Below, piece after piece: positions 55,638-64,000 of a stretch of 64,000 nt of DNA. Position numbers and translations under genes: made by a program. Location: assembly GCA_944989445.1 (NCBI GenBank), contig CALYLW010000060.1:128459-192458 (forward strand), in the 5' to 3' direction. Each line of letters starts with the position of its first letter. Within the stretch, counting starts at the first letter, position 1. The notes under the pieces are model-generated. The model ran no database searches. It saw nothing but the letters and a program-made list of their open reading frames with translations, and was not told where the DNA came from. The DNA comes from Ampullaceana balthica. Its lineage: Eukaryota > Mollusca > Gastropoda > Lymnaeidae.

Positions 55638-55841
55638 GAATTTATAAGGGTTAAGTAACACATATTTGTAGTTTAAACTCTTGGTAAGATACAAGGTCAA
55701 ATAAGATCTCTGTGATCTGTGGGTTTCAGGTGTAAAGATGAATTTATAAGGGTTAAGTAACACATATTTGTAGTTTAAACTCTTGGTAAGATACAAGGTC
55801 AAATAAGATCTCTGTGATCTGTGGGTTACAGGTGTATAGAT
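55638..55841. repeat. 102-bp tandem duplication
   Basis: GAATTTATAAGGGTTAAGTA begins two adjacent copies (55638 and 55740) that differ at only a few bases (TTTCAGGTGTAAAG versus TTACAGGTGTATAG at their ends). Confidence 0.95.
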
Positions 55842-55949
55842 GTATCTAAAGTAGTTGAAATCTTAGTTATTAATTTTGAAATAATTTCACACCTCTAAGC
55901 AAGCGTAACACGATTAAGTCTTTAATTAACGGAATATCCCTAAACTAGG

Positions 55950-56185
55950 TCAACATAAGTTTATATCCTGAAACAAGGTCTCAATAAGTTGATATCCTGA
56001 AACAAGGTCTCAATAAGTTGATATCCTGAATCAAGGTCTCAATAAATTGATATCCTGAAACAAGGTCTCAATAAATTGATATCCTGAAAATAATTCTCAA
56101 CAAAATGATATCCTGAAACAAGGTCTCATTAAATTGATATCCTAAAAAAGGTCTCAATAAGTTGATATCCTGAAAGAATTTAATG
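55950..56185. repeat. 29-bp minisatellite, about 8 copies
   Basis: The unit is GATATCCTGAAACAAGGTCT plus CAATAAGTT, phased at 29 bp. Confidence 0.92.
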
Positions 56186-56439
56186 CTATACTGAATGTCA
56201 ATGTCCCGAATATCCCTATCAGCAGCCATGCAAGGTATCATCTTCATATATAAATTCGACAAATCTAAAATGATCAGAGCATTAATTAGTCGAGTGCCAT
56301 TAAGGAAGGACGTACACGATAGATACAAATATTAAATCTTTGATCCAACACTCGATCAGAGAATGTTTGTTTCGATGTAAGATAATGAAAAGATAACTTT
56401 TAACTAAAGACGGTCACCGGACCCCAACCCCGTGGCACC

Positions 56440-57290
56440 CTCCCCACCATCACATCCCGGCACCATCTATTACTCACCACGATCACACCATCACATCCCT
56501 GTACCATCTATTACTCACCACGATCACACCATCACATCCCGGTACCATCTATTACTCACCACGATCAACCATCACACCATCACATCCCGGCACCATCTAT
56601 TACTCACCACGATCACACAATCACATCCCGGTACCATCTATTACTCACCACGATCAACCATCACACCATCACATCCCGGCACCATCTATTACTCACCACG
56701 ATCACACCATCACAACCCGGTACCATCTATTACTCACGACGATCACACCATCACATCCCGGCACCATCTATTACTCACCACGATCACACCGTCACAACCC
56801 GGTACCATCTATTACTCACCATGATCACACCATCACATCCCGGTACCATCTATTACTCACACCGATCACACCATCACATCCCGGTACCATCTATTACTCA
56901 CACCGATCACACCATCACATCCCGGTACCATCTATTACTCACCACGATCACACCATTAAATCCCGGTACCCTGGTACCATCTATTACTCACCACGATCAC
57001 ATCATCACAGCCCGGTACCATCTATTACTCACCACGATCACACCACTACATCTCGGTACCATCTATTACTCACCACGATCACACCATCACACCCTAGTAC
57101 CATCTATTACTCACCACGATCACACCATTACATCATGGTACCATGTATTACTCACCACGACCACACCATTACATCATGGTACCATCTATTACTCACCACG
57201 ATCACACCATTACATCCTGGTACCATCTATTACTCACCACGATCACACCATCACAACCCGGTACCATCTATTACTCACCACAATTCCCCC
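56440..57290. repeat. 41-bp minisatellite, about 21 copies
   Basis: The unit is ACCATCTATTACTCACCACG plus ATCACACCATCACATCCCGGT. Some units have an 8-10-bp internal duplication (ATCAACCATCACACCATCAC). Confidence 0.94.
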
Positions 57291-57583
57291 ATACCAGCCC
57301 CACACCCCATGTACAACTGACGTCTTATCAAACCCCAGGTGACCCATTACGGCTTTTTGATCCCGCTGCCCCCCCCCCAACTCCTTGTTGTGCCCAGGAA
57401 GCGTTACTGTTCTCCTAAAGGTCAAATTATGTGTTGGCAGCAATCACCAACACCGTCAATGAACACCCCGGATGCTGGTAGTTGGGGTAATCCTCACAGA
57501 AGTGAAATAAGTCAGGTGGCGGTGTATTCCTTAGCAGTATATTAGTGCTGCCAATAAGATTATCTATCTTGTATCTTGGTACA
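57291..57583. other. Unassigned DNA
   Basis: Short polyC tract near 57369; otherwise nothing recognised. Confidence 0.4.
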
Positions 57584-57591
57584 CTCTAGAT

Positions 57592-57859
57592 CAGTGCTTC
57601 TCAAAGCGGTGGTCCGCGGACCGGTTCCGTTGCGTAGGACTTCCGCCGCCGGTCCGCAGACGTTATCAAGAAAGAACCGAATAATCTTCCATTTTAATCC
57701 ATTAAAACTAATCATAAAGAATATGCAATTTTTTCTGCAATAAGTAAAACATGTGGAACGATTCCGATATATTAAATTACATTTCGCTACCATCTCAGTA
57801 CCATAGTGCAATGGAAAAATTCCTGCGGTCCGCCGCACTAAACATTTTGAGAAGCACTG
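57592..57859 (+). mobile_element. hAT-like MITE, CAGTGCTTCTCAAA family, perfect target duplication
   Basis: It starts CAGTGCTTCTCAAAGCGGTG and ends ACATTTTGAGAAGCACTG. CTCTAGAT flanks both sides exactly (57584-57591, 57860-57867). The interior has GGTCCGCGGACCGG near the left and GCGGTCCGCCGCAC near the right. This 268-bp copy defines the family boundaries used elsewhere in this window. Confidence 0.93.
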
Positions 57860-57867
57860 CTCTAGAT

Positions 57868-58047
57868 TATAGATGGTGGAGAAATACGTTGGTTTCCTCC
57901 CAAACAAACAAACTGACCAGACTGTTGAAGCGATCGCCTGGTGATTGTGTGTACTGAGGTGCGAACTGACTTACAGGCGTGCGAGAAAGAGGTGTGGGTG
58001 TTTAAATGGTGGACGAGGAGGTAGTTGAGCAGGTTTAATGATGTTTT
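57868..58047. other. Unassigned DNA
   Basis: Nothing recognised between the MITE and the 9-bp repeat. Confidence 0.4.
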
Positions 58048-58230
58048 TATGATGTATATGATGTCTATGATGCCTATGATGCCTATGATGTCTATGATGT
58101 CTATGATGCCTATGATGCCTATGATGTCTATGATGCCTATGATGTCTATGATGCCTATGATGCCTATGATGCCTATGATGTCTATGATGTCTATGATGCC
58201 TATGATGCCTATGATGCCTATGATGTCAAT
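58048..58230. repeat. 9-bp tandem repeat (TATGATGYC)n, about 20 copies
   Basis: TATGATGTC and TATGATGCC alternate irregularly. The plus frame reads MMSMMPMMP as a consequence. Confidence 0.95.
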
Positions 58231-58704
58231 TGTTTTAATGGTGTCAATTTAAAATGCTGTAATGGTTTCAATGTCAAATATTGTTTTGGTGTAGATGTCA
58301 AACACTGAAGTTAAGATATGAGGTTTTGGTGGCCAGTTGCATTTTTCGGTTGAGATGTGACGTAGGGATGGTCAGTTGAATGTTGTTATGGTGTAGAGTT
58401 TTTTCTGTTCAAGCTTTGTGTTTTTAATCAAGGAGAATGGCAACGGCTCACATAATTGATGCTTGCATATTTAAGGCTCTAAAATTGATTTAAAGACACT
58501 AAGATGTTTCTGGAGGTCTTCCATTCTCCAGCAGCCTTTATCTCTGCTGTGGGTTGTATCACCATCAAAGACTACTTAACATGTTAGCCAGGAGCGAGAT
58601 GTTCGTAGCATGCAGAGTATCGGGCAGGCAATTCTCTGACAGATATATAATGGTTACGTCAGAAATTTTGTTAAGTCATAGGATGGTTTATGAAGACCAC
58701 AGAT
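58231..58704. other. Unassigned DNA
   Basis: Short echoes of GGTGTAGATGTCAA after the 9-bp array; otherwise nothing recognised. Confidence 0.4.
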
Positions 58705-60352
58705 GAGCACAAGAAAAGTGACGCTGTGTCTAGACAAGAAAAAGTGACGCTGTGTCTAGACAAGAAAAAGTGAGTTTTGATTACACAAGAAAAAGTGACG
58801 CTGTGCCTACACAAGAAAAAGTGACGCTGTGTCTAGACAAGAAAAAGTGAGTTTTGATTACACAAGAAAAAGTGACGCTGTGTCTAGACAAGAAAAAGTG
58901 AGTTTTGATTACACAAGAAAAAGTGACGCTGTGTCTAGACAAGAAAAAGTGAGTTTTGATTACACAAGAAAAAGTGACGCTGTGTCTAGACAAGAAAAAG
59001 TGAGTTTTGATTACACAAGAAAAAGTGACGCTGTGTCTAGACAAGAAAAAGTGACGCTGTGTCTAGACAAGAAAAAGTGAGTTTTGATTACACAAGAAAA
59101 AGTGACGCTGTGCCTACACAAGAAAAAGTGACGCTGTGTCTAGACAAGAAAAAGTGAGTTTTGATTACACAAGAAAAAGTGACGCTGTGTCTAGACAAGA
59201 AAAAGTGAGTTTTGATTACACAAGAAAAAGTGACGCTGTGCCTACACAAGAAAAAGTGACGCTGTGTCTAGACAAGAAAAAGTGAGTTTTGATTACACAA
59301 GAAAAAGTGACGCTGTGCCTACACAAGTAAAAGTGGCGCTGTGTCTAGACAAGAAAAAGTGAGTTTTGATTACACAAGAAAAAGTGACGCTGTGCCTACA
59401 CAAGTAAAAGTGGCGCTGTGTCTAGACAAGAAAAAGTGAGTTTTGATTACACAAGAAAAAGTGACGCTGTGCCTACACAAGTAAAAGTGGCGCTGTGTCT
59501 AGACAAGAAAAAGTGAGTTTTGATTACACAAGAAAAAGTGACGCTGTGCCTACACAAGAAAAAGTGACGCTGTGTCTAGACAAGAAAAAGTGAGTTTTGA
59601 TTACACAAGAAAAAGTGACGCTGTGCCTACACAAGTAAAAGTGGCGCTGTGTCTAGACAAGAAAAAGTGAGTTTTGATTACACAAGAAAAAGTGAGGTTG
59701 TGCCTACACAAGTAAAAGTGGCGCTGTGTCTAGACAAGAAAAAGTGAGTTTTGATTACACAAGAAAAAGTTACGCTGTGCCTACACAAGTAAAAGTGGCG
59801 CTGTGTCTAGACAAGAAAAAGTGAGTTTTGATTACACAAGAAAAAGTTACGCTGTGCCTACACAAGTAAAAGTGGCGCTGTGTCTAGACAAGAAAAAGTG
59901 AGTTTTGATTACACAAGAAAAAGTGAGGTTGTGCCTACACAAGTAAAAGTGGCGCTGTGTCTAGACAAGAAAAAGTGAGTTTTGATTACACAAGAAAAAG
60001 TGAGGTTGTGCCTACACAAGAAAAAGTGAGGTTGTGCCTACACAAGTAAAAGTGGCGCTGTGTCTAGACAAGAAAAAGTGAGTTTTGATTACACAAGAAA
60101 AAGTGAGGTTGTGCCTACACAAGAAAAAGTGAGGTTGTGCCTACACAAGAAAAAGTGAGGTTGTGCCTACACAAGAAAAAGTGAGGTTGTGCCTACACAA
60201 GAAAAAGTGAGGTTGTGCCTACACAAGAAAAAGTGAGGTTGTGCCTACACAAGAAAAAGTGAGGTTGTGCCTACACAAGAAAAAGTGAGGTTGTGCCTAC
60301 ACAAGAAAAAGTGAGGTTGTGCCTACACAAGAAAAAGTGAGGTTGTGCATAC
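58705..60352. repeat. Composite minisatellite with 26-, 51- and 77-bp higher-order structure
   Basis: Three related monomers all end in ACAAGAAAAAGT: A, GACGCTGTGTCTAG (26 bp); B, GAGTTTTGATTAC (25 bp); C, GACGCTGTGCCTAC (26 bp), with a derived form GAGGTTGTGCCTAC. The first part is mostly AB dimers. The middle is mostly ABC trimers, often with GTAAAAGTG. From about 60090 there are about 10 uniform copies of the GAGGTTG form. Open frames in the first part exist on both strands. Confidence 0.94.
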
Positions 60353-60619
60353 ACAAGAAAACATGCATGATGTACCTTGACAGTTTGAGACATTTTGATA
60401 CAACTATGCAAAGATGTTGGCTTTTTAAGTGCTTGATACGTGTGGCAGAAAACATAAAAAGTGTGTACGTTCATTTTGAATATTATTATATTCTAGGAAA
60501 ATTGTCTCTAGTACATAACGGTAGGTACTGGCGAATATGACGAATATAAGCAGCAGCGCTATACAGTCCTGAGGCTTCTTGTCCTTGGAATAAGACAAAT
60601 TGTGTTACATGCTTCAATA
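60353..60619. other. Unassigned DNA
   Basis: No feature recognised. Confidence 0.4.
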
Positions 60620-60627
60620 CATTAGAT

Positions 60628-60822
60628 CAGGGGTCTCCAAACTTTTCTGCCGGAGGGCCACATTAACTGACAAACAGCTGTTTGGGGGCCAACTACACAC
60701 AGTTTTGTGGTAAAATATAGGTAAAAATAGTATCATTTTGGAGACTAAAAGGTCTCCAGGGGCCGGATGACAGGGCCTCGCGGGCCGCATCTGGCCCGCG
60801 GGCCGTAGTTTGGAGACCCCTG
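60628..60822 (-). mobile_element. 195-bp hAT MITE, GGTCTCCAAA family, perfect target duplication
   Basis: It starts CAGGGGTCTCCAAACTTTTC and ends AGTTTGGAGACCCCTG. CATTAGAT flanks both ends exactly (60620-60627, 60823-60830). GCGGGCCGCATCTGGCCCGC inside matches, inverted, the left end of the larger element at 16218-18862, so it is probably its deletion derivative. Confidence 0.93.
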
Positions 60823-60830
60823 CATTAGAT

Positions 60831-60987
60831 AACAACTAAGAACATAAACCGCAGTAAACACAATGATCAGGTTTAATGATAGTGGAACTTTAAAAAAATA
60901 CAACATTTTGATAATTCAGATGCGATTTTTTATATTATTATTATTTTTTTTTATTTTTATAATTCAATCGTATACTTCAAATGGGTA
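60831..60987. other. Unassigned AT-rich DNA
   Basis: Nothing recognised. Confidence 0.4.
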
Positions 60988-60995
60988 ATCTAGAC

Positions 60996-61910
60996 CAGTG
61001 CTTCTCAAAGTGGTGGTCCGCGGACCGGTGCCGGTCCGTGGGCCATCCGCCGCCGCTCCGCAGAGGTTATCATAAATAGAGGTAAAAAAAAGATTTTTAA
61101 AAACCACGTTTTTATAAGTCTACTAAAAAGAAGAAAATAAATTAAAACTAATCAATGCAAGTACTTCCATATAATATGACTAAAAACGTTGGGCGGGCGC
61201 TTATGATGTTTTACATATGCAGTTCACTCATTCTCTCACTTATATATATCTTTTTTGCCTTCTTAATTATAAATCTTTAATTTTTATACCAAACACCCGC
61301 CCCAAGTTTTTAGTCATAATATATGAAAGTACTTGAACTTATTAGTTTTAAATTATTTTCTCCTTTTTGGTGCACTTATAAAAACGTGGTTTTTAAAAAT
61401 ATTTTTTTTACCTCTATTTATTTTATTCTTTTTAGTCCACTTACAAAAACGTGGTTTTTAAAAATATTTTTTACCTCTTTTTTTTTAAATACCAAACACC
61501 TCATAAGCACCCCTCCCCCCCCCCAACGTTTTAAAAACACGGTGATGTGGTCACGGGGTGAATTCATGGATGCCAGCAAAAGCAGACAGTTCAGATGCTT
61601 ATATATAGATTAACTAAAAAGTTAAATAATTTAATAACGGTACATTCGATCGATCTGAAATTTTGACACAATGCATTGTCATCCAAGATCTATCTGTGGT
61701 AATATTTTGAGATCTCTAGGACCATTAGAAGTGGTTCAATATTACGTTGGCAGATTAAAAAAAATTGTGGACACGAAAGCAAGTTAATAAAAACGTGGTA
61801 AAAAAAAAGACAGACAAAATTTTCAGTGCAGGGAAAATAGTGCACCGGTCTCTGGTGCAATAGAAAAAATTCCTGCCTGTCCGCCATACTAAAAAGTTTG
61901 AGAAGCACTG
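60996..61910 (+). mobile_element. hAT element, CAGTGCTTCTCAAA family, with foldback insert and perfect target duplication
   Basis: It starts CAGTGCTTCTCAAAGTGGTG and ends AGTTTGAGAAGCACTG. ATCTAGAC flanks both sides exactly (60988-60995, 61911-61918). At 915 bp it is more than three times the 268-bp copy at 57592; the excess is mainly the inverted repeat at 61070-61423 and following DNA. A short part at 61620-61670 (ACGGTACATTCGATCGATCT) resembles the ~500-bp repeat. Confidence 0.92.
61070..61423. repeat. Long inverted repeat (foldback) inside a hAT
   Basis: The left arm (61070-61205, with AAAAACCACGTTTTTATAAG and CATATAATATGACTAAAAAC) pairs with 61286-61423 (inverted) across an ~80-bp loop, with roughly one difference per eight bases by eye. 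A third partial copy (61428-61515) follows in the same orientation as the right arm, ending in AAGCACCCC and a C run. Confidence 0.85.
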
Positions 61911-61918
61911 ATCTAGAC

Positions 61919-62830
61919 AGAGGGGATGCATAGTGTATTCTTTTTCGGGGGAAATATGTTTGTTAGTAAGGGAGATCGGATCGAATAAGGCGAGATCTTA
62001 CTTTAAATTAATCAAACATACAAAGAATTTAAATTAATCGCTTTGTTAGCAATAACTATTCAGGAAAACAGCAAAATTTTCATAACGTTAAATTTTTATT
62101 TAACATGCATACATGTTTAGTTTGATAGCTATGAGTGAATAATTGTGAATACTTGTGAATACATTGTGCAGTTAACCACAATTCTTTGTGTATGTACTGG
62201 ACATCTACTTTTAGCTATAAAAAAACAAAACAAAAAAACAACGAAGAATCTTTATTATATACAAAGTTCTAAATTTTAGCGCAAAAAATAAGGTCAGAAT
62301 TACAATTTCAAAAACAATGCAAATCTTGAAAAGTCTTAATAGGTTCTTACGTTGTTTAAAATTTTTTTTTAAAAATGGACAAAATGATTACTTCAAAGTG
62401 AACAAAAGTGAACCAAAAAGTGAAGGCACTGTAAAGAAGAGCGTCTTTCTTCCCGATAATGGATCTTGGACCAGGTAAGGCGATGTTTTTTTATGGAACA
62501 AGTAACATAATGAAATTGAAAGGCTTCTAGATTCTATCAGAGGTGGCTCCAGCGAGATATTTCCTCGTAAAACTTAACAAAATAATTCTTAATGGTATGG
62601 AGTATGGACCAATACACTATGGTTTTCTGTTCCCGAAAATACCTCTCAACTTTGTCGGTTTAAGCTTTTTTTTATCCGCGGTAAAATTTGTGAGGCTACA
62701 AAATGTCCTCAGAAGAGAATACATGGGACTGGCACTGGCCTAAATTGAATTAAAGCTCTGATTTTTTTTTAAATTACACTCATTGGTTTCTTCTGAGATC
62801 GTTGCAACGCGCGATGGGTAGGCTAAAAAT
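61919..62830. other. Unassigned AT-rich DNA
   Basis: No gene or element recognised. The 66-residue frame at 62543-62743 has no identifiable domain. Confidence 0.35.
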
Positions 62831-62870
62831 AAACTTTATATATATATATATATAAAATATACCCTCACTT
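62831..62870. repeat. Short (TA)n tract
   Basis: About 22 bp of alternating TA. Confidence 0.85.
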
Positions 62871-62989
62871 AGTAGCGGGAGTGTATTGACCCTTTTCCCC
62901 AGTATTAGTTGCTGGTTATTACATTATTGTTTTGCCAAGTTAATTATCAGATTTATCTATTACCAACAATTTTGATAATAGTACCCGTA

Positions 62990-63419
62990 AAAAGGGCAAC
63001 TGCTTTGTACCACTCAGCTCAATTTAAGATACGAACACGAAAATTTGCGCACCGTAATTTAACAATAAAAGATTTTTTGAAAGCGCACCGCTCAAAATAA
63101 AGTATTGGGAAAAAATACCGCACCAAAATCAACTCGTTTTGAATGTCCGCATGAAGCTGTTCAATATCTAAATAAGATTTAATATTTCTCTATTTGTCTC
63201 AACATTTTCTGATCTTTTAATTGATGGCTTTCGGCAAAAGGGAGAATTACAAAAATTATACGTAAACAATCTGCAGGTTAAAATGAACCGTCCTGCCAAA
63301 TTTGGTCCCCGTCCGTCATTTGGTTTTTCCGTGATTGTGGAAATTACAGTCGAAAGGTGAAACATACAAACATACAAACACACAAAGATACATACACCAA
63401 CTGAGCTTTATATATTAGA
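62990..63419 (-). mobile_element. Helitron-like element end, minus orientation
   Basis: Read on the minus strand from 63419 it starts TCTAATATATAAAGCTCAGT, then GTATGTATCTTTGTGTGTTT and repeated GTATGTTT, then ACGGACGGGGACCAAATTTG. This resembles 5' ends of animal Helitrons (5'-TC, TATA-rich, TG-rich). The other end is not located, so the left coordinate is only where recognisable sequence fades. Confidence 0.45.
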
Positions 63420-63727
63420 TATATATAATATGTATGTAAAAATCTAGAATAGTGAGTAGCCTTCAAGATTACAAACAAGAGGCATGCGACTTCATTTAAT
63501 TAATTTCAATCACATAAACCTTAAGATTTTATTGTCTGAAGAGAATAGAGATATGAAAATCACTTACATGAAACAGAATTGAGTGTAAATTATGGCTACA
63601 TAACTGCACACAGTCTAATACTTTTAAATTTATAATTTACATGTTTGTTTGTTGCTTATATAAAAAAATATAATTTTGGGTCTGCAAAGACTTTCTAGTT
63701 TCACAAATGTTTGGACATACATTGGAT
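63420..63727. other. Unassigned AT-rich DNA
   Basis: Nothing recognised. Confidence 0.4.
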
Positions 63728-63815
63728 TTCGGGCATTTCTTGAGCTAATATTGGATTAGAGTTCGGGTATTTTTTGAGCTAATATTGGATTAGAGTTGGG
63801 GTATTTTTTGAGCAT
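63728..63815. repeat. 34-bp tandem repeat, about 2.5 copies
   Basis: GGGCATTTCTTGAGCTAATA plus TTGGATTAGAGTTC is repeated with single-base changes. Confidence 0.9.
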
Positions 63816-63829
63816 GTGAATTATCAAGT

Positions 63830-64000
63830 CAAGGGACGATAAGAGACCACTGTTTACCGGAAACGTTCCGAGTGTGTATGGTCTGTAACCCGATGACCCA
63901 ATGGAAAGGTCAACGGTCACGGGCTGGGAGGTCGACGCCCGCAGCACTGGACAACCGCGGGAAACAGTTGGGCGTGGTAGCTGGCCAGACTGGCTTGTGG
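63830..64000. other. GC-richer unassigned edge segment
   Basis: The final 170 bp are much less AT-rich than the preceding kilobase and open on the minus strand through the window edge (a frame including GSSGYRPYTLGTFPVNSGL). No domain recognised. It could be exon, repeat or chance. Confidence 0.25.

Noticed and set aside
1..64000. tRNA or rRNA genes and SINEs with pol III boxes
   Set aside because: Scanning by eye for B-box-like GGTTCGANNCC and cloverleaf-like segments gave nothing convincing; a covariance-model search would be decisive.

Overview
This window is eukaryotic, repeat-dominated, mostly AT-rich animal DNA. I found no host gene I could defend, and no bacterial gene organisation, tRNA, rRNA or CRISPR. 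The mix of hAT DNA transposons, a Penelope-like element with a GIY-YIG domain, 3'-truncated LINE remnants, rolling-circle-like repeats and very many minisatellites suits an invertebrate such as a mollusc or another lophotrochozoan. The taxon is an inference, not something the sequence proves.

Layout. 1-4.2 kb: GT-rich DNA, a shrunken hAT element with BED-finger and dimerisation remnants, then 54-bp and 18-bp minisatellites. 4.2-9 kb: a MITE inside a MITE, two tandem copies of a ~500-bp repeat (one with a Penelope 3' piece in its middle), a GC-rich repeat family and a 30-bp minisatellite. 9.1-11.4 kb: a ZMYM1-type hAT on the minus strand with a nested MITE and a near-perfect 8-bp target duplication. 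11.6-16.2 kb: simple repeats and a MITE. 16.2-18.9 kb: a GTF2IRD2/ZBED-like hAT whose C-terminal coding sequence has become 52 tandem 26-bp copies. 19.8-21.9 kb: one ~500-bp repeat, then a Penelope-like element arranged as a head-to-head inverted dimer. 22-26.1 kb: 24-, 34- and 26-bp minisatellites, a MITE and a hAT terminus. 27.8-32.1 kb: two LINE remnants (RNase H end; RT C-terminal end) and nested MITEs. 34.2-40.2 kb: a 4.4-kb hAT with a perfect target duplication, whose transposase is split by four tandem copies of the ~500-bp repeat. 40.7-47.6 kb: a 34-bp minisatellite, then a hAT (perfect 8-bp duplication) containing a small LTR element (perfect 5-bp duplication) containing a CT-rich minisatellite. 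48-64 kb: more minisatellites, a LINE inserted into a minisatellite, MITEs with perfect 8-bp duplications, a foldback and Helitron-like ends.

What works together. Nothing here looks like a functional pathway. The coherent story is sequence dynamics: transposons insert into each other, and tandem arrays start from or beside them. Every transposase or reverse-transcriptase remnant is broken by stops, frameshifts, deletions or insertions. The two Penelope GIY-YIG frames are intact locally but 5'-truncated. Long open frames inside minisatellites come from repeat periods divisible by three and are not called as genes. All similarity calls come from reading motifs by eye, without database searches.
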